Source: Hygrocybe punicea
Taxonomy: Eukaryota > Basidiomycota > Agaricomycetes > Agaricales > Hygrophoraceae
Length of the DNA stretch: 64,000 nt
Reading direction: 5' to 3'
NCBI GenBank assembly: GCA_963556145.1
Contig: OY744465.1
Span: 5,394,001-5,458,000 of the forward strand
The notes beneath the pieces were generated by a model. It worked only from the letters and a program-made list of their open reading frames with translations, made no database searches and was not told where the DNA came from. The translations under genes and the position numbers were made by a program. This document shows positions 12,662 to 24,314 of this stretch, piece by piece; the stretch's first letter is position 1; the number at the start of each line of letters is the position of its first letter.

Positions 12662-12744
12662 GGTTATGAGCCCTGAACAGCTTTAACGGAAACACGATCA
12701 CGCACCTCCGAACATCGCATTACTACCTCGTATACTAGCTGACT

Positions 12745-15468
12745 ATGATGGATGAAGTCACGCACACATCGGGATCCTACCAGATCGAGTTATTGAAGGG
12801 AAACAATTGGATGCCATGGAAGGGACGGATGTTAGCCATGTTTTGGGATCTTGGGTTAGAGATGTACATCGATGCGGAATCAAAGGCCCCTGTCCCGGCA
12901 GACGCATCCTGTCCTACATCAGAGGAATCCGAAGCGATGAAGAAATGGCGCAGCGGAGACGCCAAGATGAGGACGCGGATCGAGCTTGCAATTGGCAACA
13001 CGGAAATGATACATATCATTGGCGCACACATGGTGAGTGAGATGTGGAAGCAGCTAACCTTGGTAAAGGAATCCAGGGGGAAGCTTGGCATATTAGCGAC
13101 GCGATGCGCATTGTACCGGTCGATTGCCGAAGAAGGATTCAACCTAATCCAGCACATATCGAAGCTCCGGAAACTGCAGGAGGAACTCCACTTGATGGGA
13201 AGCCTTGTTTCCAACGAAGACTTTGCGATGATACTTGTATCCTCCTTACCGGAAAGTTGGGACTTGTATACATCAGGATATTTAGGCTCAAAGAAGGACG
13301 GAACGTCACTGACATCACATGAGCTAGTCGTGATCCTATTAGAGGAAGACCACAGGCACCGTGAGCACAGCGGAGATCCTAACAATGTCGCCATGCATGG
13401 GAGGTTCACCGGAAAGTGTGACGGAAAGGGTAACGGAAAGCAGAAAGTGGCCGATTCCGAAATGGAATGCTTCAACTGCCACAGGAAGGGACATATGGCA
13501 AAGAACTGCTGGTCTAAAGGTGGCAGAAAGGAAGGGCAAGGGCCGAAAGGGAAAAGAAAGGGCGCCGGAAAGGGTGGAAACCAACGGAACTGATCGAATC
13601 AAGCTGCGGACAATGTCAATAATATGTTACAGGATGTAGCATACGCAGTGAATACAGGAAACAATTCAGACTATGATTGGGTATTGGATTCCGGAACGAC
13701 AAGTCACATCAGCAATTCCTGAAACGCATTTATCACGTACAAAACTCTGGATGAAGCTACAGTTCAAGGACTAGGAAAGGTAGCCACTCGAGCTCTTGGT
13801 CGCGGAACGGTCGTCTTACACTTCACAGTGGATGGAAAGGATGTACAGCATCAGCTACGAGATGTACTCCATGTACCAGAGTCACGGAACTCACTACTAT
13901 CGCTGAGCCGATTCGATGAAAGCGGCGGATGGGTTAACTTCCACAATGGAATATGCAGGCTCTATATGAAGGAGAATAAACTTGTCAGAACAGGCCGGAA
14001 AGATGGATGACTATACTGTTTGAACACCCGGGTGCAATCCCGCACACCGGAAAAGGCAAATGTAGCCACGCCAAAGAAAATGTCTTGGGACGAATGGCAC
14101 TGCCTATACAGACACATTGGAATGAGTGGACTCGAGACCCTGCAGAGAAAGGGGTTAGTCATGGGTCTAGAAATCGATGAAGGTAGTGTCCCTTCCCAAA
14201 CCTGTGAGGCTTGCATTGAGGTGAAGCAAGCCATCCAGCCATTTCCAAAAGAGGCCGATGGATGATCCAAAGTCACCGGAGAGCAGACTTTGAGCGATGT
14301 CTGGGGCCCAGCATGCGTAGAGTCTATTGGAGGATCGAGATACTATATCTCATTCACGGACGACGTGAAATGCACCATAACCACTTTATTCATGAAATGG
14401 AAAAGCCAGGCGACAGAACGCATCAAGGCTTACATTAACACGATCGAGAAGAAGTTCGATCGAAACCCTAAATATTTGCGGTTCAATAACGGAAAGGAAC
14501 TCGTCAACAAGGAAGTCGAGAGATGGGCAGTGGAGAAGGGAATTGTTATTGAAACAACAGCCCCTTACTTACCCTCACAACATGGAATGGCGGAAAGATT
14601 TAATTGCACGTTACTGGAGTTAGCCCATGCGATGTTGATCGCTAAAAACCTGCTCGCATTCCTTTGGCCGGAAGCCGTTGCACATGCGGCATACATTCGA
14701 AACCGATCCCCCACCAAGGCTCTAGATGGAATGACTCCGCATGAAGCCTGGACTGGCAAGAAGCCAGATGTATCGCATTTCCAGGAGTTTGGATGCGATG
14801 TTTGGGTCTTATATTAAGGGAGAAAGAGATCGAAGCTGGCACCACGATCAGCTAAGATGAAGTTCGTAGGATTTGTGGAGTCACAAAAGGCTATCTGATA
14901 CTATGATGCCACAATGTGGACTGTTAAAACATCATGGAATGTTGCATTTCATGAGGATGGGGCATTGCAGGAAGTCCGGATTGTATCCAACTTACTGGGT
15001 TTGCAATTTGAGGGGGAGCAGACTGAATCCGGCGACTCGCAAACTCCGGAACCACCGGAACCCGCAATGGAATCACCGGAACACACTGTAATGGCACCAG
15101 CAAGGGCAATTCGCAAACCGGAAAATGAAATAACATACCCACCAAGAGCAACCTGAGGAGTCGACCATGACTATCGACAGTTAAACAACCTGCGTGTACA
15201 ACTGACACAATGCGAGATACGCGAACCGCTTGATGTACGGAGACCAACAAAATCATCCACAGCGAAACAAAAGGAAAAAGTCAGTGCGGAAACAACCATA
15301 GCATATGCGTTCTTGAGCGCAATGCAGCAGGATAGCAGTCTCACCGACAAGGACCCATGGGATTTAAGGGAAGCCAGGGAAGCCGTAGATTGGGAGAACT
15401 GGAAGGTAGCGATGAAAGAGCAATTTAATCAGCTACAAGAAATGGGCATTTGTAAACTCATAGACTTA
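12745..15468 (+). pseudogene. Copia gag-pol, part 1: gag, protease, pre-integrase, integrase, RT start
   Basis: A single reading phase runs from ATG 12745 to the solo LTR. Gag (12745-13590) is a UBN2-type capsid protein with the zinc knuckle CFNCHRKGHMAKNC (about 13468-13509). Protease follows with WVLDSGTTSHI (about 13678-13710), then the GAG-pre-integrase domain (WHCLYRHIGMSGLETL, about 14095-14140) with CEACIEVKQ, then integrase (SDVWGPACVESIGGSRYY, QHGMAERFN near 14580), and the start of reverse transcriptase (WKVAMKEQFNQLQEMGICKL). Stops interrupt the phase at 13591, 13720, 14008, 14263, 14815, 14896 and 15154. Six are TGA explained by CGA, and one (14815) is TAA explained by CAA. The element encodes its own reverse-transcription and integration enzymes, but this copy cannot make the full polyprotein. 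Confidence 0.92.
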
Positions 15469-15472
15469 CCGG

Positions 15473-16339
15473 TGTAGAGACTCAACGTCCCTCTGAGTCT
15501 GTATCATCGATATCTCACAAATCTGGACGAACCTGTCGCCTCCAAACGATTCCCATTCCAACCTGACGTAACCCGACGTGATGTGACCGGATGTGACCAA
15601 TGTGACCCGACGTTTGCCGCTTTCAGACCAAATCCGGCAGCCTCAGAAGCCCCGGAGTTCTAATTATAGGAGACGGATCTCATCGGACTCGATCCCCAAC
15701 TTCGGACTTGCCTTTTATACCCATCCCCTTGTCCTTTCGGAGATATGTAGGACATTTTACATCTTTTTCATGGTTATTCGTTTTCCCCTCCATTTTCCTG
15801 TCTTCATCGCATTGCAACTCCCCTCTTCTCATCCCCATTCCAACCTTTCTTTGTAGTTTACCATCGGCCGAAATAGACATGTCTGAAAGTAGATTACTCA
15901 CTCATGTACTATAAAAACGGTCCCCGACGACCATACAAAAAGAGATACCCTTAGTCCCCATTTCCATATAGTCAGAATCTCATTTTAATCCCTTCAAATG
16001 CTCGTCCTCGTAGACCCTTAGATTTTTATAGTTCACATCGTTGTCTTTATTGTTGTTCCCGTATATTCATTCATTGTTTCCGACCCGACCCGACCCGACC
16101 CACCATACCAGACATTGTCGGCATCGTCAGGTTCATCGTTATTAGTTCGTTTTCACTCCGTTCATCGCCAGGTTTGTTATTATTTGTCCAGTTTTACATG
16201 GCGGCTTGATATTCTACTTCCATTTCCACCTTTTACTACTATCCCCGACACTGATTATCCACAGTCACTTCTATGCTGACACCCATAGACTAGGATCTTC
16301 CCTTTATTGTTCCGAAGCCACCAAGAACCCGGATCTGCA
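15473..16339 (+). repeat. Solo LTR inserted in the Copia reverse transcriptase
   Basis: An 867-bp block starting TGTAGAGACTC and ending GATCTGCA is flanked by CCGG (15469-15472 and 16340-16343; ACCGG also matches). Removing it rejoins the Copia frame as ...DLP-EGWEAIGSKW, and its length plus duplication (871 bp) explains the phase change from 1 to 2. It contains a GACCCGACCCGACCCGACCC tract near 16081 and ACTATAAAAACGG near 15908. A second copy lies inverted at 34328-36579. The internal genes of its parent retrotransposon are not in this window. Confidence 0.88.
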
Positions 16340-17602
16340 CCGGAGGGGTGGGAAGCCATCGGAAGCAAGTGGGTTTTCCACCGGAAACGCGATGAGATGG
16401 GCGCAATCACTAGGCACAAGGCCTGGTTAGTAGCCCAGGGGTTCTCGCAGAAGCCTGGAGTGGATTTCAGCAAAACCGGAACATTCACTCCTGTGATGCA
16501 GTTCGAGACGTTACAGACATTGCTTGCATATTCTGCAGTCAAGGATTGGGATATCCAGCAGATGGATATCAAAGGCGCATACCTTGACAGATGGGTAAAG
16601 GAGGAGCTGTATATGAAGCAGCCGGCGGAATTTGAGGATGGAACCGGACGGGTTTGCCACCTCATACACCCTATATATGGTCTCAGGCAAGCCGGAAATG
16701 TATGGAACATGGATTTCGATAACACAATGAAGGAATTTCATTATATGGGATTGCGGACGGACTACTGCACGTACTATTATTAGGAAGGTGAAAACTTCAC
16801 CATCGTACTCGTATGGGTCGATGACCTCATCGCTTACGCAAACAACCGAGCAATGAATCAGCAGGTAATCAACCAGCTGAAGGAAAAATACACGGTAACG
16901 GTCATTGGAAACCCACGTTACTGCTTGGAATCCATATCAAAGGAGACCACCAACGACGGAAAGTCACCCTATCACAAAGCTGCTATATCCAGAAGATCCT
17001 TGCAAAGGCCAGAATGAAGGATGCCAAGTCGGTATCAACCCCGATGGACCAGAGCGTGGTCCTACAAATAAACAAAACTGAAACCGACGAGAATGAGTGG
17101 AAACACACCTCGATCGAGTACGCGACACGAGTCGGAGAGCTCTTGTATGCTGCGCACACAACAAGACCCGATATCATGTATGCAACTGTAACCGTTGCGC
17201 AATTCACATGGAACTGGAGTCCGGAACACTGGACAGCACTTAAAAGGATATTCTGCTATCTAAAAGGAATGATGGATTATGAACTAACGTACGGTGGAAA
17301 GGACCAACGGACTATGACGGAGACCATTCATTACGTCAATGCCGATTGGGGATCCAACCCGCACCAGAAATCCATTAGTGGATATGTGTTCACGATCGCA
17401 GGGAGAGCTGTAGCTTGGAGCTCGAAGAAGCAAAGCATGATTGCGTGGTCAACAGCCAAAGCGGAATATGTCGCCGCTACTCATGCCATGAAGCGGTTAA
17501 TCTGGCATAGAAACTTATTGAAGGAATTGGACCTACGGTCAGATGAAACATTGATTTTACGATCTGACAATCAGGCCGCGATTGCTATATCGCACAACCC
17601 GG
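16340..17602 (+). pseudogene. Copia pol, part 2: reverse transcriptase and RNase H N-terminal half
   Basis: The phase resumes after the solo LTR with EGWEAIGSKWVFHRKRDEMGA and ARQ-type RT motifs (QQMDIKGAYLDRW, about 16555-16590; VWVDDLIAYANN, about 16810-16845). A TAG at 16781-16783 replaces a probable CAG. One base is missing near 16916, shifting the phase; beyond it LGIHIKGD...KILAKARMKDAKSVSTPM continues. RNase H follows (TRPDIMYATVTVAQ, WGSNPHQKSISGYVF, SSKKQSMIAWSTAKAEYVAA, LRSDNQAAIAISHNP) up to the hAT insertion at 17603. Confidence 0.9.
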
Positions 17603-19083
17603 TAGTGCTACCAAAGTTCAGTTCAGTCCAGTTCAGACCCATTTTGGCTGAACCCTGAACTGAACCCGGAGTTCAGTTCAGGATTTCACATGAACTGAAC
17701 CTGAACCGCCCTGAACCGTTTGGATTTTTTTTTCAGGGCCTGAACAGGGTTCATGAACGGTTCAGATGCTCAATTTTAGTATTATCACGCATTTTACACA
17801 AAAAATTCACAATATATTATTGTACCTATCTGATCTATCTAGGAAACTCATTATCTTATGGTAAATATTTAAATTTGTCTGTATCCACAGGTATCGCCTT
17901 GGGTTGGTGAGGCACCCACCCCACTGTAACCTCGCAAACATAGCCCCAACATCAATTGATGCTGGGCTGCATGGTCGTGAGGTGTTCACTGGGGGTGGGG
18001 ACCTGGTCCCTGCCACTGGTGGTGACCCCATGGCTTCGCCATTCATTTTTTTGTGTAGTTAGTACTAGAGAATAAAATGAGCATACCTAGTGCAGTGGGA
18101 CGATGCATGGCTCCTGCTGCCCCCCTCACCTCCAATGTGATCCGTCATCCTCGTCGTTGCCATTGCCGTTGCCATTGCTGTAGACGACGGCACGCGCATT
18201 GGCATGGTTGGGGTGTTCGCGGTGCTGTCGACACTGTTGCTGCCGGTGCTGCTGCCAGTGCTGGTGACACTGTTGCTGCTGGTGCTGCTGGTGCTGCTGG
18301 TCCGCTGCTCCCCTCACCTCCATCATGATCTGTTGTCCTCGTTCTTGTCGTTTCCATCGCTGTTGCTGTGGATGATGGCATGGGTGTTGGCATTGTCGTT
18401 GGCTGGCATGTAATGTAGTGTTAGTTGTGTGTATTAATGAGTAAAAACTTCCGATTGGCAGCGGGGATGGGTGCACCATTCCCTGCTGCGTTCTTTCTCT
18501 CGTTTGCGGGTGGTTTGTTGGTAATGACGCGCCGCTTTGGCTGCCAGGCAGTTGTTGAGCGGTTGCCACACAGGCACTGCTGCCACCGCCGCTGGTGCTG
18601 GTGCTTGTGCTGGGTGCTTTCATGGTACACTTGCGTCATCGTGTCTTGTGCCCTTCGACTTCGTGTGTTGGTGACTGGTTCCGGTGGCGGCGCATGGTGG
18701 TGGCAGTAGGGGTATATCTAGAAAAGCAATGGTCAAAAGAAATCAAGAAAGAAATCAAGAACTTACCGAGTTTCTTTGAACGCAAGTTCGAGGTTCTTGT
18801 TGAAGTTGTTCTTAGCCACGGCTAAGATAAAGTTTGGAACCTAAAATGGAAAATTGCCGGAATCGGCAACAAAACTAGCAGCAAAATTTACACGACCTAC
18901 AGACATCGGTTTGGCAGTTCTGAACCGCTCATGAACCATTTAGACAACCCTGGGGTTGCCTGAACCCCGAACCGGACCCGGGGTTCAGTTCAGCCCAAGG
19001 TCCTGGACTGAACCGAACTTCCGGTTTGGTTTGGGGTTTGAACCGTGTTCGGATCGGTTCTGAACCAAACTTTGGCAGCACTA
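17603..19083. mobile_element. hAT-like non-autonomous element A, inserted in Copia RNase H
   Basis: A 1,481-bp element with inverted ends TAGTGCTACCAAAGTTCAG and its near-complement ending TTTGGCAGCACTA, flanked by an 8-bp duplication, CAACCCGG (17595-17602) and CAACCTGG (19084-19091, one transition). Eight-base duplication and TAGTG termini fit the hAT superfamily. Both subterminal regions are packed with GGTTC/GAACC motifs in both orientations. The middle contains a conserved 53-bp dyad core and simple GCTGTTGCTG-type tracts, but no transposase. Confidence 0.9.
17930..17982. promoter_or_regulatory. Conserved 53-bp dyad core of hAT-like element A
   Basis: The block runs CCTCGCAAAC...TCAATTGATG...CGTGAGG. 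The same 53-bp layout of arms CCTCGC/GCGAGG around a TCAAT(T/C)GAT centre occurs in the two other family members (27580-27632 and 35854-35906). Its function is unknown; a protein-binding or hairpin site is possible. Confidence 0.7.
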
Positions 19084-19091
19084 CAACCTGG

Positions 19092-19378
19092 AATTCCATG
19101 CGCGGACAAAGCACATAGATATCAATCTACATTTCCTATGAGATCACATCGTGTCTGGTATTCTCAAAGTCACATATATTCCTTCAGAAGAAAATCTAGC
19201 AGACATATTTACAAAAGGGTTACCTCGCCCGCTTCACGCAAAGTTCACAGTTGAACTTGGTCTATTGACCGGAGAGGAACCGGAAAGAGCGGAACACGTA
19301 ACGGAATACATGGACGATGTTTACCGTGAACCAGAACGAGTCAAAGAGTATTCAACCAAGGGGGAGTGTTGGGAATAG
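19092..19378 (+). pseudogene. Copia pol, part 3: RNase H C-terminal end
   Basis: After the hAT element the frame continues in the phase expected from removing 1,489 bp: EFHARTKHIDINLHF, then TGA at 19139-19141 (from CGA), then VTYIPSEENLADIFTKGLPR, the classic Copia RNase H terminus, ending at 19376-19378 inside the start of the 3' LTR. Confidence 0.92.
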
Positions 19379-19608
19379 TGGCCGAATAGTCGTGGAAAGG
19401 ATTAGTAATCTGTATCACGTGACCCTGGAACTCAAACCCACCTGTCCGATGAATAATGCTGAAGTGCAGCATGTATTCTACTCACCACAAGAAACTTCTA
19501 GTAGATTTAGCTAGTAGTATAAAAGCCCTCTCAGAGAGAGGCAAATATAATTCATTCCACACAAAATAACTTAGCGATCAACAACCACTGCAACTATATA
19601 TTCCAATA
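19367..19608 (+). repeat. Copia 3' LTR
   Basis: It is directly preceded by the polypurine tract AAGGGGGAG. It is 242 bp long, collinear with the 5' LTR and differs from it at seven sites. Confidence 0.95.
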
Positions 19609-19989
19609 CTGTTCATAATTGTTGAGCCAACGCTCAATACTGTGGTCAGCATCAGCAAAACCAGGGTCTGCTATGCAGCCTTATATAGCAAGTCCATAGC
19701 TATCATAGCACCTAAAGCAGCCATAGCAAGGTCTTAGGGTTTATAGTGCTACCTAGCTTGGCACAACTTCTACAGAGTACTGTATAGCTTGGCCAGCCAT
19801 CTGTAGAGGACTTCGTAGCCAAGCAGACAATCTGTTAGTACTCTATAGCTGGCCCAGAATGTACCGGAATCACAGCCTCTGGTTGCTTTTGTTTCCCACA
19901 CTTGGCAACAGTAGACCCAGTTGTTTTGGTTAACCCAATCACAGACAGAGTTGCAATTGGTAGGTACACATAGCGCAGTTATTGCTGCG

Positions 19990-20945
19990 GGGGTGGGTTG
20001 ACCCAATTGACAGCTCTTGCTGTGGAAATGGATGGGGGTAGGTTGACCCAGGAGCAGCTCTTGCTGGTACATGGCTGCTGGGTGGGTCAAACCACTGTCA
20101 GCTCTCCTATGGGGTGGGTTAACCCAGAACAGCTATTGCTGGATGGATGGGTTAACCCAGGCCCAGCTGTGCATGCATCGTAGGTTGACCTGGCTGCAGC
20201 TGTTGCTGGAGCACTGGGTTGACTGGGGTCCAGCTATTGCTGCAGCACAAGGTTGACCTGCAGACAGCCCTGGCTGCAGGGTAGGTTGACCTGGGTCCAG
20301 CTCTTGCTGCAGCCCTGGGTAGACCTGGGTCCAGCTATTGCTGCAGCCCTGGGTTGACCTGGGTCCAGCTGTTGCTGTGGCCCTGGGTTGACCCAGGTCC
20401 AGCAATTGCTGCAGGGCAGGTTGACCGGGGTCCAGCTCTTGCTGCAGCACTGGGTTGACCTGGGACCAGCTATTGCTGCAGCACCAGGTTGACCTGGGTC
20501 CAACACTTGCTGCAGGGCAGGTTGACCTCATTCCAGCTATTGCTGCAGCCCTGGGTTGACCCAGGTCCAGCTACTGCTGCAGCCCTGGGTTGACCCAGGT
20601 CCAGCTACTGCTGCAGCACCAGGTTAACCTCCATCCAGCTATTGCTGCAGCCCTGGGTTGACCTGGGTCCAGCTGTTGCTGTGGCCCTGTGTTGACCTGG
20701 GTCCAGCACTTTCTGCAGGGCAGGTTGACCGGGGTCCAGCTCTTGCTGCAGCCCTGGGTTGACCTGGGTCCAGCTATTGCTGCGGCCCTGGGTTGACCCA
20801 GGTCCAGCTGTTGCTGTGGCCCTGGGTTGACCCAGGTCCAGCTATTGCTGCAGCACCAGGTTAACCCAGGTCCAGCTATTGCTGCGGCCTTAGGATGACC
20901 CAGGCATTTGCTGCAGGGCAGGTTGACCTGGGTCCAGCTCTTGCT
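19990..20945. repeat. Left 34-bp minisatellite array of the KDZ element
   Basis: Units of 34 bp such as GGGTCCAGCTATTGCTGCAG followed by CCCTGGGTTGACCT repeat with drift; the regular part spans about 20280-20940 (for example CCAG at 20297 and 20331). More degenerate units extend outward to about 19990. Stop-free frames across it encode Gly/Pro/Gln/Ser repeats and are not genes. Confidence 0.9.
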
Positions 20946-21241
20946 CCAAGACACTTTATGTAGCCAGCTATTGCTTCAGCACCAGTGCAGCCTGTCTTCA
21001 CCCTTGTCTAGCCATTGCTGTAGGTTTATGTTAACCAGGTCCAGCTCTTGGTGTGGCAAAAGTCAGTTTGAATCAATATTTTGTTCCACCCCTTCTTTCC
21101 AAACACACTACTCAATGGCACATATTTATGACAAAAATCCAACTTAATAAAAAAATGGGTATCACAATTTTGGCGCCTCCAACACAAATGTCACTCATCA
21201 CACCTTCAATCTAGTCATGTCCATCAGATACAGTCCACAAT

Positions 21242-23717
21242 TCAAAAAAAAATGTCATACCTTTTTTCCCTTCCACCATTTCCCCCTTCCATCACCTCCA
21301 ACTTACGCTTTTTTTCAAGCCTCCCAATCAGCTGTTTCAAAACCCACAACACATCATCTACCCACTCCAAAAATACCTGTTGCTGTTTCCCCGTCTTCAC
21401 TGCCATCCACCACAATGCCAGACTAACCACCACATTGAAAAATCCATTGACACTTCCCTTTTGAAGCTCTCCCCAGTTTTCCTCCCCATCTAGCACCCGT
21501 GACCCCTTGCTCTTATCCTCCGCAAATCTTGATTTCGGCTGTAACAACATCCACCATTTTTTCCAAGACGACACGAAGGCAGGCAGATTGTCAATTTTCG
21601 GCAAAGATTTACGGCCGCTATTGATCCATTGCTTAATGATGTCAGGGCGATCTGTCGACAATAAGACTGTGGCCTTTCCCTATACCCAACAATTTTTCTA
21701 AGCCAACTTAACCCAAAACTTGATCACATACCTTTCCAGTTGGATACCCCAGCAACATTTCCAACTGCGGCAACTTTTGAACTATCATCTTGAATTCCTC
21801 CGGGCCCCCAACGGCATCAACCTTTGCTATTTCTGTCTGCAGCCATTCTGGCCACTCCGACCTATTCCTGTAAACACTACAATTAGCCAACATCATAACA
21901 ATTATCACAAGAAATTCATCATACGCCTCTTCCCCCAAAATATCCCTCAACTCATCCAGACTATCATCAAGTCCACCAGACATTTCCCTTTGTTCGGAAT
22001 TCGGTTTCCCAGTGGTATCCTTCGGTTTAGGAGCAGCGGCTTTCTCACTCCCATTGTCACTGACCATAAAAGCCTCTTCGTTGACCTGCTTACCAGTAAT
22101 TAAGGACTTTTCAATATGAATGAAATGAATTCACCTTCATGTAACTGTCCACCAATTGCTCCTCGAGACTGTGGTTACCACATTTCCGCCCCTATTTTCC
22201 CAAGACACTGCATCAGCATAAATATTTCATACATGCTATTCACGCACCTGAGACTTCGATCCCCCCTGATTGCGTGCCGACCCATCCAACCCTGTCATCA
22301 GCTCCCTATACGCCTTCTGTGCATCCTCAAGCAGCGCTTGGTTCCTCTTTATATTCTCACGTTTCTCTCTCTCATATTCGGACTCCTCGTGCCGAGTCAA
22401 TCTGTCGCCCTCAGAACCACCCACTGCTCCTGCTGAGACATGTTGTTTGCCCTTGGGATCATCCTGGTTGGATGCCGCGCCAGTCATCAATTTTAACGGT
22501 TCGACCTAGTTAGAATGACATAAGTGAGAATTACACAGCGTTGACAAAAACTTATGGTTTTAGGGTAGTTAGCAAAATCCTCCATGCCAGGAAGGGCACG
22601 GGAAAGGTGCATAGCAGATGCTAGTAGTTTGCCTGTCATTCATAAGATAAAACAAGACACAAAAAATACGCACAAAAGATCTGAGACGCGAAAGAGTGGA
22701 ATGGTTTGCGAACATGGTTCCCAAAGTCTATGTACGCCATTCCAAAATCATTGCCATTGGCAGACCTCCCCTTGTGAAACCTTGTCATCGCAGCACAGGT
22801 GAGTTGACAGAAGGAATGAGAAAACTTGAATGACTCACTCGAGCACCGCGATATTCCCCCCTTGGCTGGGTTCTGGCCGCAAACATCGCCATCCCGATGA
22901 AGCCAGTCTTGACGTAGATTTCTTCCAGTGCCTTTGTCATCGTATGGGTCAAGGAGTCGATCCTGCTGCGTTGGGAGTCAGTCAAACTCAGCAAAGGAGC
23001 CATAGTGAAACAAATGTTTGGTACTGCCTCGCCATTTTGATCCTGCAGATCTCCTCACGCTCTTCCTGTTCTAGCTTGCCATCTTCGTGGTTAAGCTCCT
23101 CTGGTCCCGACTCCTCACATTCCTCTTCCACCTTTCGCTTGATGTCATCCGGCTCTCATTCAAACAGCACTTGCGTCACCAGATTGTGGAATTTCAGTGC
23201 AGGCGGTGGGATTGGATCCTCCGGGTTATGCCCCGGATTTTCCGCAAGGTACTTCTCCTTCCAAGATTTGTTCACGACGTCCTTCACTTTTGATTCATAA
23301 TATAGCTTCGAATATGCTTGAAAGATTGACAGCTTGCGCGGTTTCTTGGCACAGAGATCAAGTAGTCCACGCCGTCCCTCTCCGCTGGATGCACTCACGC
23401 GACTGTGGTTTTTAAACCAGTCCTTCAGTTGCTAATGGCAGGAAATTGGTGAGTACCTGCGCCATTGGCAGTTGCATGTCACTCACTGCCTTTTTCTTCT
23501 TTACTTGCTCTTCAGAAGACCCCACAACTCCCCCTTCCTCTGCGCCGCCGATGGGCCATTTCACAAACCAATCCTCAAAAATGCCTGCCCAGAAATCTGC
23601 GGGCGAGTCACTGCCCCTGGATGCCACATAGGAAGGCAGTTTAGTGGTAAGCCATTCTTTCTGCTTGCTCGTGGCCCACGCCTTTTGACCACCTTTACTT
23701 TTCTCGCTCATTGACAT
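21242..23717 (-). pseudogene. KDZ-associated protein with divergent HMG-like domain (broken)
   Basis: The gene starts MSMSEKSKGGQKAWATSKQK at 23717, followed by QKEWLTTKLPSYV. After an intron (donor GTGAGT) comes DWFKNHSR and then SIFQAYSKLYYESKVKDVVN and SWKEKYLAENPGHNP (about 23330-23210), resembling the divergent HMG domain reported in KDZ transposons. A TGA at 23156-23158 and a one-base phase change near 23005 break it before SLTDSQRSRIDSLTHTM. Later exons at 22490-22245 (Glu/Arg-rich coiled coil), 22090-21730 and 21680-21242 (STDRPDIIKQWINSGRK, FVSSWKKWWMLLQPKSRF, NGFFNVVVSLALWW) look like the C-terminal part of the same family. Whether 22490-21242 is one gene with the HMG part is inferred from order and strand. 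HMG domains bind DNA; a role in transposition is plausible. Confidence 0.62.
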
Positions 23718-23879
23718 GGTGGATGGATAGAATTTGCAGTCCCAATATTACAACCCGCCATCCTTCTTTGGGGTAGATAGTACCTTGCAAAGTTCATCCT
23801 GTCATAAATATTAAGTATGTGATGCACCCCTTTTTCTTCGACCTGAGCACTCGCGATCTCGAGCAAACACAATAACTAT

Positions 23880-24314
23880 TCACATACACAAAATGCCCAA
23901 GTGAGCTTCCAACATGGCTACCCCAGCCAGGAGTGTTGATATCAAATCAAGTGCTTGTCGGAGAACATCCCTCAGCGTACTCTCGTCACTCGGCAACCGG
24001 CTAAGCGTAACTCCTTTTAAATCGCGCAACAGTGCCTTTCCCACTTTGGCATGCGATTGCCACTCCTGTGTCAAATTGTCAACTGTTTCACTCTGCTTGG
24101 CCTCCGAAAACTCGGCAGCCAAAGCAGCAGGCCAACCAGAAAGTGGACCCCTTTCCCTGGTCCATTCCCAGACCATGGCTCGGGTATCCGCCACGATTTC
24201 TACGGCCAAGACGATGCTGGGCTGAGGTGACGTCCCAGATTGGGGATGTTTGAGGGGATATTCATGCCTGAGGTTCAGCACAGTGTCGTCACCTTGAAGT
24301 CGTGAACCAGCCAT
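23880..24314 (-). CDS. Hypothetical protein inside the KDZ element
   Basis: An uninterrupted 144-residue frame starts MAGSRLQGDDTVLNLRHEY and is mainly helical by composition (LTQEWQSHAKVGKALLRDL, DVLRQALDLISTLLAGVAML). It lies upstream of the HMG-like gene on the same strand. I recognise no domain. It could be a first exon of a longer gene: GT dinucleotides near its end would allow splicing. Kept because it is free of low-complexity repeats. Confidence 0.35.
   Translation of the reverse strand: MAGSRLQGDDTVLNLRHEYPLKHPQSGTSPQPSIVLAVEIVADTRAMVWEWTRERGPLSGWPAALAAEFSEAKQSETVDNLTQEWQSHAKVGKALLRDLKGVTLSRLPSDESTLRDVLRQALDLISTLLAGVAMLEAHLGILCM

Larger units (their letters stand above)
12415..19613 (+). 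mobile_element. Complete Ty1/Copia LTR retrotransposon, nested and nonsense-broken
   Basis: Two 242-bp LTRs (12420-12661 and 19367-19608) bound the element, flanked by the perfect 5-bp duplication CTGTT (12415-12419 and 19609-19613). After the 5' LTR comes GGTTATGAGCCC, a plausible primer-binding site; before the 3' LTR is the purine tract AAGGGGGAG. The internal order is gag, protease, GAG-pre-integrase, integrase, reverse transcriptase, RNase H, as in Copia. I count seven differences between the LTRs (six transitions), about 3 percent, so the insertion is not recent. A solo LTR and a hAT-like element have since inserted into it. Confidence 0.95.

Noticed and set aside
18077..18825. Possible His/Gln-rich protein gene in hAT-like element A
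   Set aside because: Element B shows a loosely similar layout on its minus strand, but frames are not conserved between the three elements and no domain is visible.
20133..20954. Stop-free Gly/Gln/Pro/Ser repeat proteins over the KDZ end arrays
   Set aside because: Direct translation of a 34-bp minisatellite; the same occurs in the opposite array at 29634-30491.
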